Source: Tridacna crocea
Taxonomy: Eukaryota; Mollusca; Bivalvia; Cardiida; Cardiidae
Direction of reading: 5' to 3'
Assembly: GCA_943736015.1 (NCBI GenBank)
Contig: OX031066.1
Location: forward strand, 7,506,245-7,570,244
Length of the DNA stretch: 64,000 nucleotides
Part shown: piece after piece, positions 49,736 through 62,630 of the stretch
How the letters are laid out: each line of letters opens with the position of its first letter
Numbering within the stretch: the stretch's first letter is position 1
Notes under the pieces: model-generated
Told to the model about the DNA's origin: nothing
The model's input: only the letters and a program-made list of their open reading frames with translations
Databases searched by the model: none
Translations under genes and position numbers: made by a program

Positions 49736-51577
49736 AGGCTTGCACCATCCACACATGCCAGATTTCACTGAAAAAGGGCCAAAATTCAAGAAAACGAGGT
49801 GGCAGAAGACCTTGTTTTGGTCCTTTCAAGCCCCTTGCAAGAGTTACTTCCCTTAAAGTAAACCCTTGATGCCCCCTTTACCCTTCAATTGGATTTCCTG
49901 ATTCGGGCCACATCAAATTCATATAAGCCAAAATGATCAATGTACAGTGTAAAAAAAACTGTAAAAAAAAACACACACAAACTAATGTGACAAGTTGCTA
50001 AAAAAGGGACTGAAAACTCTTTATTTAGCAATTGTTTCCTATTGCATAAATCAAACAAAGGGAACTGAAATGTTACTTTTTCTAATCGCTTCAAACCATG
50101 ACAAGAAACCCAGTTACGTTGATTACCACCTCATACGTGCCAATTATGCACATGCGAAAAGCACAGAAAACAATGTGACAAGTGGCTAAAAAAAAGACTG
50201 AAAACTCTTTCAGTAGGAAGGAATTGCAGCATAATTTTTCTAATATCTTAAAAGCGCAACAAGAAACCCAGTTACGTTGACTACTGTTTCATACGTGCCA
50301 GTTACGCACATGCAAGAACACCAGAAAATGATGTGACAAGTGGCTAAAAAAAGACATGAAGACTCTTTTCAGTAGCAACTGCTTCCTGTTGCATAAGTCA
50401 AACAAAGAGAACTGAATTTTTTTTTTTTTTTTTTCTCCAATCTCTCTATATCGTACGTGACAACAAACCCATTTACGTTGACTACCGTCTCGTAGGTGCC
50501 AGTTACGTATCCGCGAAAACATGAAAAATCGACTTACGGGACATTTCATAGCAGACGACACCTGTTTCCCAAGTCAAATATAGGGAACTGAATTTCTATT
50601 TTTTTTCCTCCAATCTCTTTATACCGTGACAACAAACCCATTTACGCTGACTACCGTTTGTAGGTGCCAGTTACGTATCCGCTAAAACATGAAAAAATCG
50701 ACTTACGGGACATTTCATAGCAGAAGACACCTGTTTCTCAAGTCAAATATAGGGATTTTTCTTTTTTCGTTTTTTCTCACTAGGACCATTGATTCGGTTG
50801 CGATGACCATCTCACCCATATGAGACGGTTACGTGCTGCGCATGAAATTGTAAAGACACTTTCGGAGGCAACTGAAACCTGTTGCACAAATCAAAGAAAG
50901 GTAAATCAAACATTTCCCTGTTTTCATACCAGGGTCAGTTTTGGTGACCGTGCGAGTCAAAAGTCAATGTCATGTTTAACCGCTGCACAAAAAAATAAAA
51001 TTCAGAAGCAACTGGTTGCTGTTGCAGAAACTTTTTCTGATGAAAAAAAAAAAAATCTTGTTTTCGTTTGAAGAATTAAAAAAATAGGCCATAGAGATAC
51101 AATAAGATGTAAGAATAACTAATAATCAAAATTTTCTTTGATAGGGTAGAAGACATTGTGAGAAAAGGAGAAAATGCTGGTAACCTGCATTGTCTCCTTT
51201 TCTCAGATTATTTTCCAAAGCCTTCTCTTTTAGGGGTGTTAAAAGGCGTCATTGTATGGTAAGAGGTCAATAAGGATAAACATATACCCCCCCTCCCAAT
51301 CATCCAATCAAATCTCATCCCTCTGTGAAATTATCCAATCACAGAAGCTTTTAGGAAATCAGAATGGGTGCCAACAGCCAATCAGAGAGGCTGTGAGAAA
51401 TTCAAAATTGGGCCCGGCCTGGCAGTCAGAGAGGCTTTGAGAAATCAAAATGGGCCCAGTCAGCCAAACAAAATGGCGCCCTAATATATCAATTGAAAAA
51501 ACAGTGAACAAAAAACGGCATAAAAGTGGATTTAAAGTCTTTTTTAAAGGCTGCTGTGCAGTCCTTGGCAAACTGCC
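49736..51577 (+). repeat. Monomer 28 (partner of 8)
   Basis: Length 1,842 bp, T18, A13, J only. Hairpin at 51159-51205. Confidence 0.96.
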
Positions 51578-53419
51578 AGGCTTGCACCATCCACACATGC
51601 CAGATTTCACTGAAAAAGGGCCAAAATTCAAGAAAACGAGGTGGCAGAAGACCTTGTTTTGGTCCTTTCAAGCCCCTTGCAAGAGTTACTTCCCTTAAAG
51701 TAAACCCTTGATGCCCCCTTTACCCTTCAATTGGATTTCCTGATTCGGGCCACATCAAATTCATATAAGCCAAAATGATCAATGTACAGTGTAAAAAAAA
51801 CTGTAAAAAAAAACACACACAAACTAATGTGACAAGTTGCTAAAAAAGGGACTGAAAACTCTTTATTTAGCAATTGTTTCCTATTGCATAAATCAAACAA
51901 AGGGAACTGAAATGTTACTTTTTCTAATCGCTTCAAACCATGACAAGAAACCCAGTTACGTTGATTACCACCTCATACGTGCCAATTATGCACATGCGAA
52001 AAGCACAGAAAACAATGTGACAAGTGGCTAAAAAAAAGACTGAAAACTCTTTCAGTAGGAAGGAATTGCAGCATAATTTTTCTAATATCTTAAAAGCGCA
52101 ACAAGAAACCCAGTTACGTTGACTACTCTTTCATACGTGCCAGTTACGCACATGCAAGAACACCAGAAAATGATGTGACAAGTGGCTAAAAAAAGACATG
52201 AAGACTCTTTTCAGTAGCAACTGCTTCCTGTTGCATAAGTCAAACAAAGAGAACTGAATTTTTTTTTTTTTTTTTTCTCCAATCTCTCTATATCGTACGT
52301 GACAACAAACCCATTTACGTTGACTACCGTCTTGTAGGTGCCAGTTACGTATCCGCGAAAACATGAAAAATCGACTTACGGGACATTTCATAGCAGACGA
52401 CACCTGTTTCCCAAGTCAAATATAGGGAACTGAATTTCTATTTTTTTTCCTCCAATCTCTTTATACCGTGACAACAAACCCATTTACGCTGACTACCGTT
52501 TGTAGGTGCCAGTTACGTATCCGCTAAAACATGAAAAAATCGACTTACGGGACATTTCATAGCAGACGACACCTGTTTCTCAAGTCAAATATAGGGATTT
52601 TTCTTTTTTCGTTTTTTCTCACTAGGACCATTGATTCGGTTGCGATGACCATCTCACCCATATGAGACGGTTACGTGCTGCGCATGAAATTGTAAAGACA
52701 CTTTCGGAGGCAACTGAAACCTGTTGCACAAATCAAAGAAAGGTAAATCAAACATTTCCCTGTTTTCATACCAGGGTCAGTTTTGGTGACCGTGCGAGTC
52801 AAAAGTCAATGTCATGTTTAACCGCTGCACAAAAAAATAAAATTCAGAAGCAACTGGTTGCTGTTGCAGAAACTTTTTCTGATGAAAAAAAAAAAAATCT
52901 TGTTTTCGTTTGAAGAATTAAAAAAATAGGCCATAGAGATACAATAAGATGTAAGAATAACTAATAATCAAAATTTTCTTTGATAGGGTAGAAGACATTG
53001 TGAGAAAAGGAGAAAATGCTGGTAACCTGCATTGTCTCCTTTTCTCAGATTATTTTCCAAAGCCTTCTCTTTTAGGGGTGTTAAAAGGCGTCATTGTATG
53101 GTAAGAGGTCAATAAGGATAAACATATACCCCCCCTCCCAATCATCCAATCAAATCTCATCCCTCTGTGAAATTATCCAATCACAGAAGCTTTTAGGAAA
53201 TCAGAATGGGTGCCAACAGCCAATCAGAGAGGCTGTGAGAAATTCAAAATTGGGCCCGGCCTGGCAGTCAGAGAGGCTTTGAGAAATCAAAATGGGCCCA
53301 GTCAGCCAAACAAAATGGCGCCCTAATATATCAATTGAAAAAACAGTGAACAAAAAACGGCATAAAAGTGGATTTAAAGTCTTTTTTAAAGGCTGCTGTG
53401 CAGTCCTTGGCAAACTGCC
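51578..53419 (+). repeat. Monomer 29 (partner of 9)
   Basis: Length 1,842 bp, T18, A13, carrying D and H without O. Hairpin at 53001-53047. Confidence 0.96.
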
Positions 53420-55259
53420 AGGCTTGCACCATCCACACATGCCAGATTTCACTGAAAAAGGGCCAAAATTCAAGAAAACGAGGTGGCAGAAGACCTTGTT
53501 TTGGTCCTTTCAAGCCCCTTGCAAGAGTTACTTCCCTTAAAGTAAACCCTTGATGCCCCCTTTACCCTTCAATTGGATTTCCTGATTCGGGCCACATCAA
53601 ATTCATATAAGCCAAAATGATCAATGTACAGTGTAAAAAAAACTGTAAAAAAAAACACACACAAACTAATGTGACAAGTTGCTAAAAAAGGGACTGAAAA
53701 CTCTTTATTTAGCAATTGTTTCCTATTGCATAAATCAAACAAAGGGAACTGAAATGTTACTTTTTCTAATCGCTTCAAACCATGACAAGAAACCCAGTTA
53801 CGTTGATTACCACCTCATACGTGCCAATTATGCACATGCGAAAAGCACAGAAAACAATGTGACAAGTGGCTAAAAAAAAGACTGAAAACTCTTTCAGTAG
53901 GAAGGAATTGCAGCATAATTTTTCTAATATCTTAAAAGCGCAACAAGAAACCCAGTTACGTTGACTACTGTTTCATACGTGCCAGTTACGCACATGCAAG
54001 AACACCAGAAAATGATGTGACAAGTGGCTAAAAAAAGACATGAAGACTCTTTTCAGTAGCAACTGCTTCCTGTTGCATAAGTCAAACAAAGAGAACTGAA
54101 TTTTTTTTTTTTTTTTCTCCAATCTCTCTATATCGTACGTGACAACAAACCCATTTACGTTGACTACCGTCTCGTAGGTGCCAGTTACGTATCCGCGAAA
54201 ACATGAAAAATCGACTTACGGGACATTTCATAGCAGACGACACCTGTTTCCCAAGTCAAATATAGGGAACTGAATTTCTATTTTTTTTCCTCCAATCTCT
54301 TTATACCGTGACAACAAACCCATTTACGCTGACTACCGTTTGTAGGTGCCAGTTACGTATCCGCTAAAACATGAAAAAATCGACTTACGGGACATTTCAT
54401 AGCAGACGACACCTGTTTCTCAAGTCAAATATAGGGATTTTTCTTTTTTCGTTTTTTCTCACTAGGACCATTGATTCGGTTGCGATGACCATCTCACCCA
54501 TATGAGACGGTTACGTGCTGCGCATGAAATTGTAAAGACACTTTCGGAGGCAACTGAAACCTGTTGCACAAATCAAAGAAAGGTAAATCAAACATTTCCC
54601 TGTTTTCATACCAGGGTCAGTTTTGGTGACCGTGCGAGTCAAAAGTCAATGTCATGTTTAACCGCTGCACAAAAAAATAAAATTCAGAAGCAACTGGTTG
54701 CTGTTGCAGAAACTTTTTCTGATAAAAAAAAAAAAAATCTTGTTTTCGTTTGAAGAATTAAAAAAATAGGCCATAGAGATACAATAAGATGTAAGAATAA
54801 CTAATAATCAAAATTTTCTTTGATAGGGTAGAAGACATTGTGAGAAAAGGAGAAAATGCTGGTAACCTGCATTGTCTCCTTTTCTCAGATTATTTTCCAA
54901 AGCCTTCTCTTTTAGGGGTGTTAAAAGGCGTCATTGTATGGTAAGAGGTCAATAAGGATAAACATATACCCCCCCTCCCAATCATCCAATCAAATCTCAT
55001 CCCTCTGTGAAATTATCCAATCACAGAAGCTTTTAGGAAATCAGAATGGGTGCCAACAGCCAATCAGAGAGGCTGTGAGAAATTCAAAATTGGGCCCGGC
55101 CTGGCAGTCAGAGAGGCTTTGAGAAATCAAAATGGGCCCAGTCAGCCAAACAAAATGGCGCCCTAATATATCAATTGAAAAAACAGTGAACAAAAAACGG
55201 CATAAAAGTGGATTTAAAGTCTTTTTTAAAGGCTGCTGTGCAGTCCTTGGCAAACTGCC
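53420..55259 (+). repeat. Monomer 30 (partner of 10)
   Basis: Length 1,840 bp, T16, K with 14 A after GAT. Hairpin at 54841-54887. Confidence 0.96.
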
Positions 55260-57102
55260 AGGCTTGCACCATCCACACATGCCAGATTTCACTGAAAAAG
55301 GGCCAAAATTCAAGAAAACGAGGTGGCAGAAGACCTTGTTTTGGTCCTTTCAAGCCCCTTGCAAGAGTTACTTCCCTTAAAGTAAACCCTTGATGCCCCC
55401 TTTACCCTTCAATTGGATTTCCTGATTCGGGCCACATCAAATTCATATAAGCCAAAATGATCAATGTACAGTGTAAAAAAAACTGTAAAAAAAAACACAC
55501 ACAAACTAATGTGACAAGTTGCTAAAAAAGGGACTGAAAACTCTTTATTTAGCAATTGTTTCCTATTGCATAAATCAAACAAAGGGAACTGAAATGTTAC
55601 TTTTTCTAATCGCTTCAAACCATGACAAGAAACCCAGTTACGTTGATTACCACCTCATACGTGCCAATTATGCACATGCGAAAAGCACAGAAAACAATGT
55701 GACAAGTGGCTAAAAAAAAGACTGAAAACTCTTTCAGTAGGAAGGAATTGCAGCATAATTTTTCTAATATCTTAAAAGCGCAACAAGAAACCCAGTTACG
55801 TTGACTACTGTTTCATACGTGCCAGTTACGCACATACAAGAACACCAGAAAATGATGTGACAAGTGGCTAAAAAAAGACATGAAGACTCTTTTCAGTAGC
55901 AACTGCTTCCTGTTGCATAAGTCAAACAAAGAGAACTGAATTTTTTTTTTTTTTTTTTTCTCCAATCTCTCTATATCGTACGTGACAACAAACCCATTTA
56001 CGTTGACTACCGTCTCGTAGGTGCCAGTTACGTATCCGCGAAAACATGAAAAATCGACTTACGGGACATTTCATAGCAGACGACACCTGTTTCCCAAGTC
56101 AAATATAGGGAACTGAATTTCTATTTTTTTTCCTCCAATCTCTTTATACCGTGACAACAAACCCATTTACGCTGACTACCGTTTGTAGGTGCCAGTTACG
56201 TATCCGCTAAAACATGAAAAAATCGACTTACGGGACATTTCATAGCAGACGACACCTGTTTCTCAAGTCAAATATAGGGATTTTTCTTTTTTCGTTTTTT
56301 CTCACTAGGACCATTGATTCGGTTGCGATGACCATCTCACCCATATGAGACGGTTACGTGCTGCGCATGAAATTGTAAAGACACTTTCGGAGGCAACTGA
56401 AACCTGTTGCACAAATCAAAGAAAGGTAAATCAAACATTTCCCTGTTTTCATACCAGGGTCAGTTTTGGTGACCGTGCGAGTCAAAAGTCAATGTCATGT
56501 TTAACCGCTGCACAAAAAAATAAAATTCAGAAGCAACTGGTTGCTGTTGCAGAAACTTTTTCTGATAAAAAAAAAAAAAATCTTGTTTTCGTTTGAAGAA
56601 TTAAAAAAATAGGCCATAGAGATACAATAAGATGTAAGAATAACTAATAATCAAAATTTTCTTTGATAGGGTAGAAGACATTGTGAGAAAAGGAGAAAAT
56701 GCTGGTAACCTGCATTGTCTCCTTTTCTCAGATTATTTTCCAAAGCCTTCTCTTTTAGGGGTGTTAAAAGGCGTCATTGTATGGTAAGAGGTCAATAAGG
56801 ATAAACATATACCCCCCCTCCCAATCATCCAATCAAATCTCATCCCTCTGTGAAATTATCCAATCACAGAAGCTTTTAGGAAATCAGAATGGGTGCCAAC
56901 AGCCAATCAGAGAGGCTGTGAGAAATTCAAAATTGGGCCCGGCCTGGCAGTCAGAGAGGCTTTGAGAAATCAAAATGGGCCCAGTCAGCCAAACAAAATG
57001 GCGCCCTAATATATCAATTGAAAAAACAGTGAACAAAAAACGGCATAAAAGTGGATTTAAAGTCTTTTTTAAAGGCTGCTGTGCAGTCCTTGGCAAACTG
57101 CC
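55260..57102 (+). repeat. Monomer 31 (partner of 11)
   Basis: Length 1,843 bp, T19, K with 14 A, and F. Hairpin at 56684-56730. Confidence 0.96.
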
Positions 57103-58945
57103 AGGCTTGCACCATCCACACATGCCAGATTTCACTGAAAAAGGGCCAAAATTCAAGAAAACGAGGTGGCAGAAGACCTTGTTTTGGTCCTTTCAAGCCC
57201 CTTGCAAGAGTTACTTCCCTTAAAGTAAACCCTTGATGCCCCCTTTACCCTTCAATTGGATTTCCTGATTCGGGCCACATCAAATTCATATAAGCCAAAA
57301 TGATCAATGTACAGTGTAAAAAAAACTGTAAAAAAAAACACACACAAACTAATGTGACAAGTTGCTAAAAAAGGGACTGAAAACTCTTTATTTAGCAATT
57401 GTTTCCTTTTGACATAAATCAAACAAAGGGAACTGAAATGTTACTTTTTCTAATCGCTTCAAACCATGACAAGAAACCCAGTCACGTTGATTACCACCTC
57501 ATACGTGCCAATTATGCACATGCGAAAAGCACAGAAAACAATGTGACAAGTGGCTAAAAAAAAGACTGAAAACTCTTTCAGTAGGAAGGAATTGCAGCAT
57601 AATTTTTCTAATATCTTAAAAGCGCAACAAGAAACCCAGTTACGTTGACTACTGTTTCATACGTGCCAGTTACGCACATGCAAGAACACCAGAAAATGAT
57701 GTGACAAGTGGCTAAAAAAAGACATGAAGACTCTTTTCAGTAGCAACTGCTTCCTGTTGCATAAGTCAAACAAAGAGAACTGAATTTTTTTTTTTTTTTT
57801 TTCCTCCAATCTCTCTATATCGTACGTGACAACAAACCCATTTACGTTGACTACCGTCTCGTAGGTGCCAGTTACGTATCCGCGAAAACATGAAAAATCG
57901 ACTTACGGGACATTTCATAGCAGACGACACCTGTTTCCCAAGTCAAATATAGGGAACTGAATTTCTATTTTTTTTCCTCCAATCTCTTTATACCGTGACA
58001 ACAAACCCATTTACGCTGACTACCGTTTGTAGGTGCCAGTTACGTATCCGCTAAAACATGAAAAAATCGACTTACGGGACATTTCATAGCAGACGACACC
58101 TGTTTCTCAAGTCAAATATAGGGATTTTTCTTTTTTCGTTTTTTCTCACTAGGACCATTGATTCGGTTGCGATGACCATCTCACCCATATGAGACGGTTA
58201 CGTGCTGCGCATGAAATTGTAAAGACACTTTCGGAGGCAACTGAAACCTGTTGCACAAATCAAAGAAAGGTAAATCAAACATTTCCCTGTTTTCATACCA
58301 GGGTCAGTTTTGGTGACCGTGCGAGTCAAAAGTCAATGTCATGTTTAACCGCTGCACAAAAAAATAAAATTCAGAAGCAACTGGTTGCTGTTGCAGAAAC
58401 TTTTTCTGATGAAAAAAAAAAAATCTTGTTTTCGTTTGAAGAATTAAAAAAATAGGCCATAGAGATACAATAAGATGTAAGAATAACTAATAATCAAAAT
58501 TTTCTTTGATAGGGTAGAAGACATTGTGAGAAAAGGAGAAAATGCTGGTAACCTGCATTGTCTCCTTTTCTCAGATTATTTTCCAAAGCCTTCTCTTTTA
58601 GGGGTGTTAAAAGGCGTCATTGTATGGTAAGAGGTCAATAAGGATAAACATATACCCCCCCTCCCAATCATCCAATCAAATCTCATCCCTCTGTGAAATT
58701 ATCCAATCACAGAAGCTTTTAGGAAATCAGAATGGGTGCCAACAGCCAATCAGAGAGGCTGTGAGAAATTCAAAATTGGGCCCGGCCTGGCAGTCAGAGA
58801 GGCTTTGAGAAATCAAAATGGGCCCAGTCAGCCAAACAAAATGGCGCCCTAATATATCAATTGAAAAAACAGTGAACAAAAAACGGCATAAAAGTGGATT
58901 TAAAGTCTTTTTTAAAGGCTGCTGTGCAGTCCTTGGCAAACTGCC
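57103..58945 (+). repeat. Monomer 32 (partner of 12)
   Basis: Length 1,843 bp, carrying B and C, T18 plus an extra C, and A12. Hairpin at 58527-58573. Confidence 0.96.
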
Positions 58946-60788
58946 AGGCTTGCACCATCCACACATGCCAGATTTCACTGAAAAAGGGCCAAAATTCAAG
59001 AAAACGAGGTGGCAGAAGACCTTGTTTTGGTCCTTTCAAGCCCCTTGCAAGAGTTACTTCCCTTAAAGTAAACCCTTGATGCCCCCTTTACCCTTCAATT
59101 GGATTTCCTGATTCGGGCCACATCAAATTCATATAAGCCAAAATGATCAATGTACAGTGTAAAAAAAACTGTAAAAAAAAACACACACAAACTAATGTGA
59201 CAAGTTGCTAAAAAAGGGACTGAAAACTCTTTATTTAGCAATTGTTTCCTTTTGACATAAATCAAACAAAGGGAACTGAAATGTTACTTTTTCTAATCGC
59301 TTCAAACCATGACAAGAAACCCAGTTACGTTGATTACCACCTCATACGTGCCAATTATGCACATGCGAAAAGCACAGAAAACAATGTGACAAGTGGCTAA
59401 AAAAAAGACTGAAAACTCTTTCAGTAGGAAGGAATTGCAGCATAATTTTTCTAATATCTTAAAAGCGCAACAAGAAACCCAGTTACGTTGACTACTGTTT
59501 CATACGTGCCAGTTACGCACATGCAAGAACACCAGAAAATGATGTGACAAGTGGCTAAAAAAAGACATGAAGACTCTTTTCAGTAGCAACTGCTTCCTGT
59601 TGCATAAGTCAAACAAAGAGAACTGAATTTTTTTTTTTTTTTTTTCCTCCAATCTCTCTATATCGTACGTGACAACAAACCCATTTACGTTGACTACCGT
59701 CTCGTAGGTGCCAGTTACGTATCCGCGAAAACATGAAAAATCGACTTACGGGACATTTCATAGCAGACGACACCTGTTTCCCAAGTCAAATATAGGGAAC
59801 TGAATTTCTATTTTTTTTCCTCCAATCTCTTTATACCGTGACAACAAACCCATTTACGCTGACTACCGTTTGTAGGTGCCAGTTACGTATCCGCTAAAAC
59901 ATGAAAAAATCGACTTACGGGACATTTCATAGCAGACGACACCTGTTTCTCAAGTCAAATATAGGGATTTTTCTTTTTTCGTTTTTTCTCACTAGGACCA
60001 TTGATTCGGTTGCGATGACCATCTCACCCATATGAGACGGTTACGTGCTGCGCATGAAATTGTAAAGACACTTTCGGAGGCAACTGAAACCTGTTGCACA
60101 AATCAAAGAAAGGTAAATCAAACATTTCCCTGTTTTCATACCAGGGTCAGTTTTGGTGACCGTGCGAGTCAAAAGTCAATGTCATGTTTAACCGCTGCAC
60201 AAAAAAATAAAATTCAGAAGCAACTGGTTGCTGTTGCAGAAACTTTTTCTGATGAAAAAAAAAAAATCTTGTTTTCGTTTGAAGAATTAAAAAAATAGGC
60301 CATAGAGATACAATAAGATGTAAGAATAACTAATAATCAAAATTTTCTTTGATAGGGTAGAAGACATTGTGAGAAAAGGAGAAAATGCTGGTAACCTGCA
60401 TTGTCTCCTTTTCTCAGATTATTTTCCAAAGCCTTCTCTTTTAGGGGTGTTAAAAGGCGTCATTGTATGGTAAGAGGTCAATAAGGATAAACATATACCC
60501 CCCCTCCCAATCATCCAATCAAATCTCATCCCTCTGTGAAATTATCCAATCACAGAAGCTTTTAGGAAATCAGAATGGGTGCCAACAGCCAATCAGAGAG
60601 GCTGTGAGAAATTCAAAATTGGGCCCGGCCTGGCAGTCAGAGAGGCTTTGAGAAATCAAAATGGGCCCAGTCAGCCAAACAAAATGGCGCCCTAATATAT
60701 CAATTGAAAAAACAGTGAACAAAAAACGGCATAAAAGTGGATTTAAAGTCTTTTTTAAAGGCTGCTGTGCAGTCCTTGGCAAACTGCC
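58946..60788 (+). repeat. Monomer 33 (partner of 13)
   Basis: Length 1,843 bp, carrying B, T18 plus an extra C, and A12. Hairpin at 60370-60416. Confidence 0.96.
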
Positions 60789-62630
60789 AGGCTTGCACCA
60801 TCCACACATGCCAGATTTCACTGAAAAAGGGCCAAAATTCAAGAAAACGAGGTGGCAGAAGACCTTGTTTTGGTCCTTTCAAGCCCCTTGCAAGAGTTAC
60901 TTCCCTTAAAGTAAACCCTTGATGCCCCCTTTACCCTTCAATTGGATTTCCTGATTCGGGCCACATCAAATTCATATAAGCCAAAATGATCAATGTACAG
61001 TGTAAAAAAAACTGTAAAAAAAAACACACACAAACTAATGTGACAAGTTGCTAAAAAAGGGACTGAAAACTCTTTATTTAGCAATTGTTTCCTATTGCAT
61101 AAATCAAACAAAGGGAACTGAAATGTTACTTTTTCTAATCGCTTCAAACCATGACAAGAAACCCAGTTACGTTGATTACCACCTCATACGTGCCAATTAT
61201 GCACATGCGAAAAGCACAGAAAACAATGTGACAAGTGGCTAAAAAAAAGACTGAAAACTCTTTCAGTAGGAAGGAATTGCAGCATAATTTTTCTAATATC
61301 TTAAAAGCGCAACAAGAAACCCAGTTACGTTGACTACTGTTTCATACGTGCCAGTTACGCACATGCAAGAACACCAGAAAATGATGTGACAAGTGGCTAA
61401 AAAAAGACATGAAGACTCTTTTCAGTAGCAACTGCTTCCTGTTGCATAAGTCAAACAAAGAGAACTGAATTTTTTTTTTTTTTTTTTCTCCAATCTCTCT
61501 ATATCGTACGTGACAACAAACCCATTTACGTTGACTACCGTCTCGTAGGTGCCAGTTACGTATCCGCGAAAACATGAAAAATCGACTTACGGGACATTTC
61601 ATAGCAGACGACACCTGTTTCCCAAGTCAAATATAGGGAACTGAATTTCTATTTTTTTTCCTCCAATCTCTTTATACCGTGACAACAAACCCATTTACGC
61701 TGACTACCGTTTGTAGGTGCCAGTTACGTATCCGCTAAAACATGAAAAAATCGACTTACGGGACATTTCATAGCAGAAGACACCTGTTTCTCAAGTCAAA
61801 TATAGGGATTTTTCTTTTTTCGTTTTTTCTCACTAGGACCATTGATTCGGTTGCGATGACCATCTCACCCATATGAGACGGTTACGTGCTGCGCATGAAA
61901 TTGTAAAGACACTTTCGGAGGCAACTGAAACCTGTTGCACAAATCAAAGAAAGGTAAATCAAACATTTCCCTGTTTTCATACCAGGGTCAGTTTTGGTGA
62001 CCGTGCGAGTCAAAAGTCAATGTCATGTTTAACCGCTGCACAAAAAAATAAAATTCAGAAGCAACTGGTTGCTGTTGCAGAAACTTTTTCTGATGAAAAA
62101 AAAAAAAATCTTGTTTTCGTTTGAAGAATTAAAAAAATAGGCCATAGAGATACAATAAGATGTAAGAATAACTAATAATCAAAATTTTCTTTGATAGGGT
62201 AGAAGACATATTGAGAAAAGGGGAAAATGCTGGTAACCTGCATTGTCTCCTTTTCTCAGATTATTTTCCAAAGCCTTCTCTTTTAGGGGTGTTAAAAGGC
62301 GTCATTGTATGGTAAGAGGTCAATAAGGATAAACATATACCCCCCCTCCCAATCATCCAATCAAATCTCATCCCTCTGTGAAATTATTCAATCACAGAAG
62401 CTTTTAGGAAATCAGAATGGGTGCCAACAGCCAATCAGAGAGGCTGTGAGAAATTCAAAATTGGGCCCGGCCTGGCAGTCAGAGAGGCTTTGAGAAATCA
62501 AAATGGGCCCAGTCAGCCAAACAAAATGGCGCCCTAATATATCAATTGAAAAAACAGTGAACAAAAAACGGCATAAAAGTGGATTTAAAGTCTTTTTTAA
62601 AGGCTGCTGTGCAGTCCTTGGCAAACTGCC
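60789..62630 (+). repeat. Monomer 34 (partner of 14)
   Basis: Length 1,842 bp, T18, A13, carrying J, M and N. Hairpin at 62212-62258. This is the last monomer in register with copy 1. Confidence 0.96.
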